Shown here in pieces: positions 54,245 through 62,814 of a DNA stretch of 64,000 nucleotides. Below the pieces are notes generated by a model that saw only the letters and a program-made list of their open reading frames with translations, was not told the origin of the DNA and did no database searches. Both the position numbers and the translations under genes were made by a program. Origin of the DNA: Deltaproteobacteria bacterium (GTDB taxonomy: Bacteria; Desulfobacterota; Dissulfuribacteria; Dissulfuribacterales; QOAL01); the NCBI GenBank assembly GCA_026986785.1, contig JALSNW010000049.1, positions 1-64,000 of the forward strand, given 5' to 3'. Numbering within the stretch: the first letter of the stretch is position 1; each line of letters begins with the position of its first letter.

Positions 54245-56827
54245 TCAGACCTTCAATATCCTCAAAAGATCGAGATCTGCCCCATGGATATTGAAGATAT
54301 GCCCAACCACCAAGGCAGGATTCAGGTAAGGAGGGCGCTCCTGGTTGAGATCGAGCCTCAAAAATATGTTTTCCATGGTCGATACCTCTGAAATTGCCCT
54401 TTTGGCCCATGTCACATGCCTACTATCCTCTATCTGCTCTGTCTTTAGACACAACAGGCAAGAGACCCTATCCTTGAGATCAACTGTGATTTTTTTGTCC
54501 TTTTTCTTTACATCTACGAAGAACCTTGGAGCATCTTCGAAAGAGGTGATTATCTCCTGTCCCTGGTGGATTGCCAAGCCACGAAGGAGTATCAGATGAC
54601 CCTGCAAGGAAGCTGGAACGATCTTGTATTTTTCCCTACTTATCTCACAAGAACAAATCCTTATGCCCAGGGGAAGCTCTTTATTGAGCCTATCCATCAC
54701 ATCCTCGGACGGAAGCCTGTATCCCAAGGTGAGAACAGCCTCCTCCCTGAGACTTTCCATGCCCAAAGAAACAGGCTGGGAAAAGGAGACCTTGGGCATT
54801 GGATGAAAGCCCTGAGAATATAAAACAGGTAGATCCGCCCTTCGAATGGCCCTCAGAAACATGCGAACCATGTCCAGGTGGCCGAGAAAGCGGGCATCGA
54901 AGAGTTTAGAAAAGGAGATATGGCAAAAAAAAGGCCTCGGAGCTCTCCCCTGCCCAGCTTTTCCCTTGGATTTTTCATCCCTGAGTTCAGAGGCTTCAGC
55001 AAGGATGGGCTTGATCCTTTCAAAATCGCAAACCCCACACCCCTGGCACTCATTTTTCCTGCAGTCAGGCGTGTACTCGCGCCTGAAGGCCCTCTTTCTC
55101 TCAAGTCTGATAAAGGCCTTTTTTACCCCTGGATCTATATGATCCCACGGCAGGGATGCATCCAGGGATATCTCCTTGAGATAGTCTTCCATGTCCAAAT
55201 TCAATTCCCTGGCCGCTTGGAAATAAAGCTCCGCCCTGAGATTGTCTGTCCATGCATCAAGCCTGGCCCCCAACTGCCAGGCCCTGTGTATGACATAAGA
55301 CAGTCTCCTGTCCCCTCTTGAAAAAACCCCTTCCAAGAAACTCTGCACAGGATCGTGCCATTTTACCAGAAACCTTTTCCCCCTGAGATTCGATCTGATG
55401 ACATTGAGCCTGCGCCTGGATTCTTCTATAGAAAGCTGGGCCTCCCACTGAAAAGGGGTTTGAGGTTTTGGGACAAATGTGCCAACACTCACTGTTACTC
55501 TTGCAACCTTCCTCCCTCCCCTGCTGCCATTGGAGATGGCAGCCAATACCTTTCTGGCCAATGCAGTTATGGCCAATACATCATCTTCAGTCTCTGTGGG
55601 AAGACCGATCATAAAATAGAGTTTGACACTGTTCCAGCCCTTCGCACTTATCTGTTCGCATGTTTGAAGGAGATCCTCCTCCGTGATTCCCTTGTTTATG
55701 ACCTGTCTCAGCCTTTCGCTGCCTGCCTCTGGAGCAAGGGTGAAACCAGTCTTTCTAACCCTCTTGATCTGCTCCATTATGTCTGGTGTAAGGGTACCCA
55801 CCCTCAAGGACGGAAGGGAAACAGAGACGTGTCTCTCTACATATCTATCCATGAGAAGGGTTATAAGAGGACCTATGGCTGAGTAATCACCTGTACTCAG
55901 GGAAAGAAGGGATATCTCCTCCCAACCCGTTGCCTTCAAAGACTCTTCAACGAGAGACAAAATCTCATCTGGTTTTCTCTCCCGTACAGGCCTGTAGATG
56001 GTACTTGCCTGGCAATAGCGGCAACCCCTGGTACAACCCCTTGCTATCTCAATGCCCAACCTGTCGTGTACAACCTGAACATTGGGTAAAAGAGGCCTTG
56101 TTGGCTGATAAGTTGGTTTGAGCTCCGGGATGATCCTCCTTTTCACCCTCTCTACCTTGCCCTGAATCGGCGCAATACCTGAAAATCGACCTTTGTCATC
56201 ATAATATGGCCTATAAAAAGACGGTACATAGACACCTGGTATGAGAGAAAGGGCATTCAAAAGGCCATGATACGACATCGTGCCTTTTTTATGTGCCCTC
56301 ACGAGCTCTAGTATCTCGACGACTACCTCCTCTCCATCTCCAATGACTATTGCATCGAAGAGATCTGCCACAGGTTCTGGATTGAGACAGCAGCTGCCGC
56401 CTCCTATCACCAGGGGATAAGGATCGAGGCCTCGATCCTTTTGCCATACCGGGATTCCAGATAGATCCAGGATGGTGAATATGTTTGAATAACACAGTTC
56501 GTAAGGCAATGTGATGAGAAGGCAGTCAAAGACAGACAGGGGCAGCCTTGTCTCCAGGCCAAAAAGGGGCATCCCATCTACCCGAAGCATCTCCTCCAAG
56601 TCAGTATCAGGGCAATATGCCCTATCGGCAAGGGCCCATGATTTCTTGTTGATGATATCATAGAGGATCTGTAATCCCATATGGGACATGCCTATCTCAT
56701 AGAGATCTGGAAATAGACAGGCTGCCGTAACCTCCACGTCATCCCATGGTTTCTGATACGAATTCTTTTCCTGTCCGATATAACGGCCAGGCTTTCTGCA
56801 ACGGCTTAGTATCTCTTGGATTTTCAT
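54245..56827 (-). CDS. TIGR03960-type B12-binding/radical SAM protein fused to DUF2344
   Basis: This 860-residue protein has, in order, a B12-binding-like Rossmann domain (ACLFPDLYEIGMSHMGLQILYDIINKKSW...), a radical SAM domain with [4Fe-4S] motif CTRGCRYCQAS (near residue 264), and a second Cys cluster CRKNECQGCGVC. A C-terminal DUF2344 domain follows (FSKLFDARFLGHLDMVRMFLRAIRRADLPVLYSQGFHPMPKVSFSQPVSLGMES). The family is common in anaerobes and has no proven reaction. ATG 56827 was chosen because MKIQEILSRCRKPGRYIGQE is the usual opening; the 36-residue extension to 56935 looks non-coding. It stands alone, convergent with endonuclease Q. Confidence 0.9.
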   Translation of the reverse strand: MKIQEILSRCRKPGRYIGQEKNSYQKPWDDVEVTAACLFPDLYEIGMSHMGLQILYDIINKKSWALADRAYCPDTDLEEMLRVDGMPLFGLETRLPLSVFDCLLITLPYELCYSNIFTILDLSGIPVWQKDRGLDPYPLVIGGGSCCLNPEPVADLFDAIVIGDGEEVVVEILELVRAHKKGTMSYHGLLNALSLIPGVYVPSFYRPYYDDKGRFSGIAPIQGKVERVKRRIIPELKPTYQPTRPLLPNVQVVHDRLGIEIARGCTRGCRYCQASTIYRPVRERKPDEILSLVEESLKATGWEEISLLSLSTGDYSAIGPLITLLMDRYVERHVSVSLPSLRVGTLTPDIMEQIKRVRKTGFTLAPEAGSERLRQVINKGITEEDLLQTCEQISAKGWNSVKLYFMIGLPTETEDDVLAITALARKVLAAISNGSRGGRKVARVTVSVGTFVPKPQTPFQWEAQLSIEESRRRLNVIRSNLRGKRFLVKWHDPVQSFLEGVFSRGDRRLSYVIHRAWQLGARLDAWTDNLRAELYFQAARELNLDMEDYLKEISLDASLPWDHIDPGVKKAFIRLERKRAFRREYTPDCRKNECQGCGVCDFERIKPILAEASELRDEKSKGKAGQGRAPRPFFCHISFSKLFDARFLGHLDMVRMFLRAIRRADLPVLYSQGFHPMPKVSFSQPVSLGMESLREEAVLTLGYRLPSEDVMDRLNKELPLGIRICSCEISREKYKIVPASLQGHLILLRGLAIHQGQEIITSFEDAPRFFVDVKKKDKKITVDLKDRVSCLLCLKTEQIEDSRHVTWAKRAISEVSTMENIFLRLDLNQERPPYLNPALVVGHIFNIHGADLDLLRILKV

Positions 56828-57005
56828 GGCGAGGCAGAGTAAACTGAACAGAGGGTTAAGACAAGGGTTTAGATCTGGAGGGATAGACAATTCTTTTGAA
56901 TGACTACATGGGGTAGCATGTACCTGAGATCCCATTTTATTTCACCTAAGAGGTGAAGTCCAATTCGTGATAAGTCATCGGACATTTGAAGCACATAATC
57001 CGGGT

Positions 57006-57587
57006 TCATAGACGCAACATCTGTCCAAGCTCTTGCCAATTTCTTATGCGGATGAAAGGGACAGACCCCTGGTTCCAGGGATGGTCATAGACTATTGCCT
57101 TTATACCATGATTCCATATGGTCTGGCAGGTTTCGAGATGGTCTTCTACAAAGAATTCTATCTCCAATTCCTTTAACACCTCCACCTTGATCTCGTGTTT
57201 GCCAGTTGCAATCACCTGAATCCTCTTGGCAGGAACAGTGGCAAGAACCGTCTCCAGCCACTCCTTGATAGGCCCCTTTGTAGGACGAGCCGTTATGAAT
57301 CTCAATGGACTATAGGAGGCCATGACTGTCAGGACCTCAACGGCTCCATCCATGGGCGTCAAATCTATGCCAAAGGGATCAGTCAATATCCTGTCTATTA
57401 TCGCCTTTATGATCTGCTCATCCAGATTGAGACAATCTTCGAGCCAATAGCTGGTAATATGTTCCTTTTTGATTGTACTGATGCCAAATTCATCCCGGGC
57501 TATCCTCAAAAAGGCAGACATTGTGTCTGCCACCACCCCGTCAATATCAAATGCAATCTGATCCGGCTTGATCTTTACCATAGACAT
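57006..57587 (-). CDS. HAD-superfamily phosphatase (NT5C-type 5'-nucleotidase-like)
   Basis: This 193-residue HAD protein has motif I FDIDGVVADT (nucleophile Asp14), motif II FITARPT (Ser/Thr position), and late acidic residues in FFVEDHLETC, followed by KAIVYDHPWNQ. This arrangement matches the NT5C group of small nucleotidases. The substrate is unknown. Just past its stop is a single end of the interspersed repeat (TTTGAAGCACATAATCCGGG, near 56985-57004). Confidence 0.85.
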   Translation of the reverse strand: MSMVKIKPDQIAFDIDGVVADTMSAFLRIARDEFGISTIKKEHITSYWLEDCLNLDEQIIKAIIDRILTDPFGIDLTPMDGAVEVLTVMASYSPLRFITARPTKGPIKEWLETVLATVPAKRIQVIATGKHEIKVEVLKELEIEFFVEDHLETCQTIWNHGIKAIVYDHPWNQGSVPFIRIRNWQELGQMLRL

Positions 57588-57701
57588 GATTTGAGTTAGC
57601 TTTACACTCTGCCCTCAGTTCACAAGACCAAAAATAATGTTGCTGTTTTGGATGGGGCAGTGGTAACCTCCTTTGATACAAAAACGCTGCAGGAGCCAAT
57701 G

Positions 57702-58130
57702 ATGTACAAACGGATGCTGGTACTGAGATTTCCATCTGATATCACAGACAAGCCTATAATCTACTATCTGAGCCAGGAATATAACCTGTGTTTCAATATA
57801 CTCAAGGCCACAATCCTTCCTGGAGAGGAAGGTATAATGGTTCTCGAGCTTTCTGGCCACCAAAAAAATGTGAAGGCAGGACTGAAATATCTCAGGTCCA
57901 AGGGAGTCAAGGTAAAATCTGTAGCCCAAGAAATCCGCAGAAATGACGAAATCTGTTTCATGTGTGGTGCCTGTACTGGAATCTGCCCAACCAATGCACT
58001 CTACATTGATTCTGACACCAGGCAGGTCATCTTCAATCCAGAAGATTGCAAGGGCTGTGAGCTATGTGTGGCAGTATGCCCTGTGAGGGCCATGGAGATT
58101 CGATTTTCCAAGGAAAAGGTGCTGATCTGA
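57702..58130 (+). CDS. NIL-domain 2[4Fe-4S] ferredoxin
   Basis: This 142-residue protein has a NIL (ligand-binding) domain (residues 1-78: MLVLRFPSDITDKPIIYYLSQEYNLCFNILKATI, LKYLRSKGVKVKSV) and a bacterial ferredoxin domain. The two cluster motifs are C85-x2-C88-x2-C91-x3-CP and C116-x2-C119-x2-C122-x3-CP. ATG 57702 was chosen (AGGAG 6 nt upstream). Similar proteins are found with sulfur-relay and thiolation genes in anaerobes. The mnmA-type gene starts inside its stop codon (CTGA), so the two are coupled, and it may donate electrons or sulfur to MnmA. That link is inference. Confidence 0.87.
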   Translation: MYKRMLVLRFPSDITDKPIIYYLSQEYNLCFNILKATILPGEEGIMVLELSGHQKNVKAGLKYLRSKGVKVKSVAQEIRRNDEICFMCGACTGICPTNALYIDSDTRQVIFNPEDCKGCELCVAVCPVRAMEIRFSKEKVLI

Positions 58131-59188
58131 CAAACCAGGCAGAAAAGGTCTTAGTAGCCCTGAGCGGTGGTGTGGACAGTGCTGTGGCTGCGTTTCTCCT
58201 CCACAGGCAAGGCTACCGTGTCCATTGCATGTTCATCAAGATGACAGGCACCAGGCAGGAAGAGGCTGCCCTATCGTCTGCCAGGAAGATTTCAGAGTCT
58301 TTTGGCCTGCCCTTCTATGTTGTCGACAGACAGGATGCCTTCAAACGCACGGTTATTGAATATTTCACTGAGACATATCAACAAGGGCTCACCCCGAACC
58401 CATGCGTAGTCTGTAATCCTGAGATAAAATTTGGTGCCATGGCAGAGACAGCCAATAGGCTCGGCATCAGATTCCTTGCTTCTGGTCATTATGCAAGGAT
58501 AAAAAAGAACAAGACAGGGCATGTCTTCCTCCTCAAGGCCTTGGATGAAAAAAAAGACCAGAGCTACTTTCTGCATCGGCTCAAACCAAAACAGCTCCGC
58601 ACGATAATAATGCCCCTTGGAACTATCACGAGAAAAGAGGTAGAAAAGATTGCAGAAGAGATAGGCATCGCCAGCCTAATACAGAAAGAGAGCCAAGATG
58701 TATGTTTTCTCCGTGGCGATTACAGAGAATTCATAAGGCATGGCATTGATAAGGCTGTTTCAAGACCTGGTTTCATCAAGACTACCAATGGGACCATAAA
58801 GGGCCGTCACAAAGGGCTCTTCGATTTCACTATCGGCCAAAGAAGAGGGCTGGCCATACCGGATGCGACTCCTTATTATGTAATAAGACTTGATGTTGAG
58901 ACGAATACCTTGGTCATAGGGAAAGAGGATGAGCTCTTCACAACCAGTTGCAGGATAACCCAGATCAACTGGCTGTTCCGACCGTCAAAAAAGATGTTAA
59001 AAAAAAATGTCTACGTGAAGCTTCGCTCAAGACACAGGGCATCAAGGGCCATAGTGTCCCTCGACAGTACTGACAGTAGTAGGGGGACCATTGATTTCCT
59101 TGAACCCCAAAGGGCTGTAACGCCAGGGCAGTTTGCCGTCTTTTATAGCGGCCCATTGGTTATTGGAGGAGGAACTGTTTGCAAGTAG
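58127..59188 (+). CDS. mnmA: tRNA-specific 2-thiouridylase MnmA
   Basis: This enzyme activates tRNA U34 with ATP and inserts sulfur (s2U). PP-loop SGGVDS, the FGLPFYVVD segment, YQQGLTPNPCVVCNPEIKFG, ASGHYARI, DQSYFLHRL, and the second Cys block KESQDVCFLRGDYREF are all present. Where E. coli MnmA has Asp-x-x-Cys (NPDVxCN), this protein has Cys-x-x-Cys (NPCVVCN), so with the third Cys it forms a CxxC+C set able to hold a [4Fe-4S] cluster. CTG 58127 gives 353 residues, the usual size, and overlaps the ferredoxin stop. ATG 58064 in the same frame is the conventional alternative (374 residues). Confidence 0.9.
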   Translation: MTNQAEKVLVALSGGVDSAVAAFLLHRQGYRVHCMFIKMTGTRQEEAALSSARKISESFGLPFYVVDRQDAFKRTVIEYFTETYQQGLTPNPCVVCNPEIKFGAMAETANRLGIRFLASGHYARIKKNKTGHVFLLKALDEKKDQSYFLHRLKPKQLRTIIMPLGTITRKEVEKIAEEIGIASLIQKESQDVCFLRGDYREFIRHGIDKAVSRPGFIKTTNGTIKGRHKGLFDFTIGQRRGLAIPDATPYYVIRLDVETNTLVIGKEDELFTTSCRITQINWLFRPSKKMLKKNVYVKLRSRHRASRAIVSLDSTDSSRGTIDFLEPQRAVTPGQFAVFYSGPLVIGGGTVCK

Positions 59189-60477
59189 CTGTCTACACCC
59201 TTGGTTGCAAGGTAAATCAGTTTGAATCCTGGGCGATTGAACAGGCATTCCAACGCCTCGGCTGTTCCATTGTGCCTTGGAAGGAAACGGCAGACCTATA
59301 TCTGGTGAATACCTGTGCTGTTACAAGCAAGGCCGCCTATCAATCCAGACAGATAATCAGAAGGCTCAAGCGTCAAAATCCTGAAGCACGCATCATAGCC
59401 ACTGGGTGTCATGTCCAGACCGATGCCTCTATTGTCTTGGAATCGGTTGGGCCAGGTGTCTGTCTGGCGGGCAATGAACAAAAGCCGCACATCCCGGAAT
59501 TGGCCGTGCAACACCAAGGCTGTACTGGCATATATGTATCGGATATATCAAAGGTCAAAACAATATCGGCCCTATTTTTGGACAGGCCTCCCAGGCAGAG
59601 AACAAGGGCCTATTTGAGGATTCAGGATGGATGCAATGCCTTTTGTTCATATTGTATCGTACCATATGCCCGTGGACCCAGCAGGAGTCTCGCTCCAGAA
59701 CTCATATTTGAACAGATGGATGTGTTCGAGAGCGCTGCCATTAAAGAGGTTGTGGTCACTGGCATACATGTAGGCCATTATGGCAGGGACCTGAAAAATA
59801 ATAGGGATCTTTTTTCCATCATCAAAGAACTGTGCTCCAGGTATCCCAATATCTACTTCAGGCTTAGCTCCATCGAACCCACTGAGATATCACCAGAGTT
59901 CATCCAATGGGCCGCCTCCACGAAAAATTTCTGCCAACATTTTCATATCTCCCTTCAAAGCGGCTCGGACAGGGTATTGGCCGCCATGAACAGGGCCTAT
60001 ACAGGGGCACTATTCCAGGAACTTGTAACCTTCATCAAAGAATACATCCCTGGCTGTTGTATTGGCACAGATGTAATGACTGGTTTCCCCACCGAGAAGG
60101 AATCGGACTTTGAAAAAACGGCCACCCTATTGAAACTATCTCCTGTTTCATATGTCCACGCCTTTCCCTATTCGCCACGACCAGGGACCGTAGCCGCTGC
60201 CATGGATAGGTCTTGTCCTGCCAGAGAGGCCAAAAAACGGGCAGCTATCATTAGGCAGATTGGTCACCAAAAAAGGCAGGCCTTCTTTGAATCTTTCTTG
60301 GGAAAAAGGCTGGAAGTGCTCATTGAGGGCAGGGATAAGTCTACAGGACTCTTTACAGGCCATGCACCAAATTATATCCCAGTACTGGTACAATCGAGCC
60401 AAGACCTTAAAAACAAACGGGTATTGGTGGAGATTTGCGAGACAAAAAATGGACAAGTAATAGGAAAACTATCTTGA
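59179..60477 (+). CDS. mtaB: tRNA t6A37 methylthiotransferase MtaB
   Basis: This 432-residue radical SAM enzyme converts t6A37 to ms2t6A in tRNA. The N-terminal MTTase domain carries three Cys (TLGCKVNQFE, NTCAV, IIATGCHVQ). The radical SAM motif is CNAFCSYCIVPYARG, and the C-terminal TRAM domain ends ...VLVEICETKNGQVIGKL. TTG at 59179 starts inside the 3' end of mnmA (10-nt overlap). This couples three tRNA sulfur-chemistry genes: ferredoxin, mnmA and mtaB. All three depend on iron-sulfur clusters by known family chemistry. Confidence 0.94.
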   Translation: MQVAVYTLGCKVNQFESWAIEQAFQRLGCSIVPWKETADLYLVNTCAVTSKAAYQSRQIIRRLKRQNPEARIIATGCHVQTDASIVLESVGPGVCLAGNEQKPHIPELAVQHQGCTGIYVSDISKVKTISALFLDRPPRQRTRAYLRIQDGCNAFCSYCIVPYARGPSRSLAPELIFEQMDVFESAAIKEVVVTGIHVGHYGRDLKNNRDLFSIIKELCSRYPNIYFRLSSIEPTEISPEFIQWAASTKNFCQHFHISLQSGSDRVLAAMNRAYTGALFQELVTFIKEYIPGCCIGTDVMTGFPTEKESDFEKTATLLKLSPVSYVHAFPYSPRPGTVAAAMDRSCPAREAKKRAAIIRQIGHQKRQAFFESFLGKRLEVLIEGRDKSTGLFTGHAPNYIPVLVQSSQDLKNKRVLVEICETKNGQVIGKLS

Positions 60478-60485
60478 AAACTACA

Positions 60486-60872
60486 TTATTTCAACAAGTT
60501 ATTAACAGTTTCCCGCAAGATCGTTATGGAATATGGTTTTGGTACCGCTGCATCGAAACCATACTTCCGGGCATTTGAGATTATGTCTTCGGCAGAATAA
60601 CCACTTGAGACCACGGCCTTTATCTCTGGATCAATCTTCCTGATTTCCTGGAGGGTTGCAGCTCCATCCAGTTCACCTGGAAGAGTCATATCGAGTATGA
60701 CGAGATCAAAAGGTCTTCCCTTTGCCTTGGCCTTTTTAAAGACCTCAATGGCCTCTTGTCCATCAAGTACGGTCTCTACTTCAAATTCGAGTATCTGGAA
60801 GATATCCCGTACAAGTTCTAATATAAGCTCTTCATCATCCAGGACAAGAACTCTTTTGTTTTTTAACGCCAT
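60486..60872 (-). CDS. single-domain response regulator (CheY-like receiver)
   Basis: This 128-residue receiver domain has the acidic pair D12/D13 (VLVLDDEE), phospho-acceptor D61 in LVILDMTLP, Ser90 in VSSGYSAEDI and Lys112 in VPKPYS. There is no output domain. The phosphotransfer partner is not nearby. Such receivers with a PGxxDG loop are often fused to or used by hybrid kinases. It is convergent with mtaB. Confidence 0.9.
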   Translation of the reverse strand: MALKNKRVLVLDDEELILELVRDIFQILEFEVETVLDGQEAIEVFKKAKAKGRPFDLVILDMTLPGELDGAATLQEIRKIDPEIKAVVSSGYSAEDIISNARKYGFDAAVPKPYSITILRETVNNLLK

Positions 60873-61130
60873 AACCCTTTATGAAATCTTTTTCTAAAAC
60901 AATAAATTAATAAACACCGTGGAGATACATGCTTGGCAGATTCTTATGCATACACCCGTGAGAAAAAAAACACCTTTTTAATATAAGTATTATCAGCAGT
61001 TATACAAGGCAAAATGTATCCTTTTTAACTATTTTTAAGAAAGAGCGGTCTGGACATGAGCTGCATCAAACCCTACTCCCCCTGTTTCGCCTTCATCACG
61101 AATTATGCACTTTCCATGAGAAGGCTTGTC

Positions 61131-61840
61131 AAGATGTCCGACTTGGCGGACCACCTTTTTCTCCACAAGAACCTCGTTATGTTTTCCTCGATCCAAGGTT
61201 CATATATTTCTCCAGTTATCCAAAGACGATATAGCAATACCAACAGTTTCCTGGCGACTGCTACCGCTGCCCGGCGTTTAGCAATTTTTCCACCACGCTC
61301 CGAAAGTCGTAGCCCAAATCGCTTTAATTAAATCGCAGTCAGGGCCGAACGGTCCAACACCACAAACCTGGCGAAGACTCTCTGTCTCCGGATACCTCTC
61401 CTTGCTGACCTGTTCTATCTGCCAATCATATTGATTGATCTTTTTTGTCAAACTCTTAATCTGTTCAATGATCGGCAACAACACCTCCGCCAACAAATCG
61501 TGGATAGGATAGAGTAGCTCAGGATCAAAACGGGCTATACGCGCCAACATCTCGGCATCCCAAAAATCTGACTTGTTCGTACTTTCCCAAATGACACGCA
61601 ATTTGCAAGGATTTCCTGTCAAAACACTAAGACCAAGCACTGCCAGCATGGGGCTAATCCAGGGAGAATGAGTACCTGCTTCAATTGCTACCGTAGCGCC
61701 CTTGTACCTTGCGAAAAACTTCTAAAGGGCTCTATATGTATTGGCCAGTTGGCATGTCATATTCACTTACCCTTCAGGATCCAATACACATACCTGATAT
61801 TTTTGTTACCAGGATCCATTCCAATTGTTACATTATTCAT
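61131..61840 (-). pseudogene. decayed IS110-family transposase
   Basis: The reverse strand preserves pieces in different frames: MNNVTIGMDPGNKN (61840 inward), then ATVAIEAGTHSPW, then the readable middle (61649-61278) with KLRVIWESTNKSDFWDAEMLARIARFDPELLYPI and the RQVCGVGP region. The C-terminal piece is GKIAKRRAAVAVARKLLVLLYRLWITGEIYEPW. The order and wording match IS110 transposases (DEDD-type N-terminal domain, C-terminal Tnp20-like domain). At least two frameshifts and a loss of about 150 residues make it inactive. It is embedded in repeat copy D. Confidence 0.8.
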
Positions 61841-61920
61841 GGCTGGTTCTCCCTTCCTTGCAGCATTATTACTGCGTTTTTTTAATTTTGAGCATAATAA
61901 TAGCTCGTAGAGAACCAGCC
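61841..61920 (-). other. long imperfect hairpin immediately upstream of the IS110 transposase start
   Basis: Perfect 11-bp inverted repeat GGCTGGTTCTC / GAGAACCAGCC encloses 58 nt. Inside, AGC-ATTATTA pairs with TAATAATAGCT (one bulge). On the minus strand it ends directly before the ATG of the relic. IS110-group elements carry their guide-type non-coding RNA in the end that precedes the transposase gene, so this may be its remnant or the transcript leader. Confidence 0.4.
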
Positions 61921-62163
61921 TTCTCATCCTGCTTTAAATAACATAGGACTTATCACAGAGTCGGCCTGCACTTTGGAGTGAAGACACCATGGGATCAGAT
62001 GTATGGTAACTAAGCTACCATTCAAAGAATTGCTCTTTTTCAGGCAGTTTGACGTAGGATGAAGGGACTGGCGCGCCATTATCATACTCAGGATAAAAAA
62101 CACGGTCGTGATGCTACAGGATGTGAAGAGTCAACCATGAATTTGGAAGGGATCTTGGCGATG

Positions 62164-62191
62164 TTGTCAACAAACTTGCCATGGCTATAAT
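62164..62191 (+). promoter_or_regulatory. sigma-70 promoter of the pyruvate kinase C-domain gene
   Basis: TTGTCA (62164-62169), 16 nt, perfect TATAAT (62186-62191). It overlaps the first ATG (62181) of the frame and so argues for a later start. Confidence 0.6.
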
Positions 62192-62216
62192 TTTGGTTAA
62201 AGTGATAACAAAATAC

Positions 62217-62792
62217 ATGAGCATGGAAACTGACACAATGACAAGCTTTCCAAAAGCTGGACGAATCAACACAGCCGCATGCCTTGAACTGGCTGTCACT
62301 GAACTCCAAAAGGCAAACATCTCTACCATGGTGGTGGCATCTACTTATGGAGATACAGGACTCAAGGCTGCGGAGCTACTTTCAGGCAAGGGTGTAAATC
62401 TTGTGGTCGTAACCCACAACTATGGATTCAAAGAGCCAGCCCATATAGAGATGACTCAAGAGACCAGACAACGCCTGGAGAAAATGGGTGCCAAGGTCTT
62501 TACAGGTACCATGCCCTTTAGAAACATTGGCACGGCTATAAGGCAAGGACTTGGGTATTCTCAGCAAGATCTGATCGCCAATACACTCAGGATCCTTGGC
62601 CAAGGCATCAAGGTCTGTGTAGAAATAGCAATGATGGCTGCAGATGCTGGCCATGTCGGCACAGAAGACATAGTTACGGTTGCTGGCACAGGACGAGGGG
62701 CTGATACTGCAGCCATCATCAAGCCCGCCCCTTCCAACGCCCTTTTTGACCTAAAGATAAGGAAGATCATTGCCAAGCCGTGGGATTGGTAA
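62217..62792 (+). CDS. stand-alone pyruvate kinase alpha/beta (C-terminal) domain protein
   Basis: This ~191-residue protein matches the C-terminal regulatory domain of pyruvate kinase: AACLELAVTELQKANISTMVVASTYGDTGLKAAELL, VNLVVVTHNYGFKEPAHIEMTQETRQRLEKMGAKVFTGT, then GLGYSQQDLIANTLRILGQGIKVCVEIAMMAADAGHV and the ending AIIKPAPSN. It lacks the TIM barrel. Such proteins occur in anaerobes and may bind sugar-phosphate effectors or act as a kinase-like partner. Start: ATG 62217 (also 62223 and 62238 possible), because the promoter -10 box overlaps the first ATG. No good ribosome site exists. Confidence 0.82.
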   Translation: MSMETDTMTSFPKAGRINTAACLELAVTELQKANISTMVVASTYGDTGLKAAELLSGKGVNLVVVTHNYGFKEPAHIEMTQETRQRLEKMGAKVFTGTMPFRNIGTAIRQGLGYSQQDLIANTLRILGQGIKVCVEIAMMAADAGHVGTEDIVTVAGTGRGADTAAIIKPAPSNALFDLKIRKIIAKPWDW

Positions 62793-62814
62793 TAGCAATT
62801 TTTAATGGGATCGT

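Larger units (their letters stand above)
61097..62064 (+). repeat. interspersed TIR element, copy D, split by an IS110 relic
   Basis: The left part (61097-61135) matches the family start: GAATTATGCAC, then AAGGCTTGTCAAG. The right part (from about 61940) resumes at TTATCACAGA, then GCACTTT and GTGAAGACACCATGGGATCAGATGTATG, and ends in CAAAGAATTG. The homology to copy C is interrupted exactly where the IS110 relic lies, so the IS inserted into this copy. The right terminal repeat is decayed. Confidence 0.55.

Noticed and set aside
60882-61096. Possible small RNA gene after the response regulator
   Set aside because: AT-rich with no stable fold or promoter-terminator pair visible.
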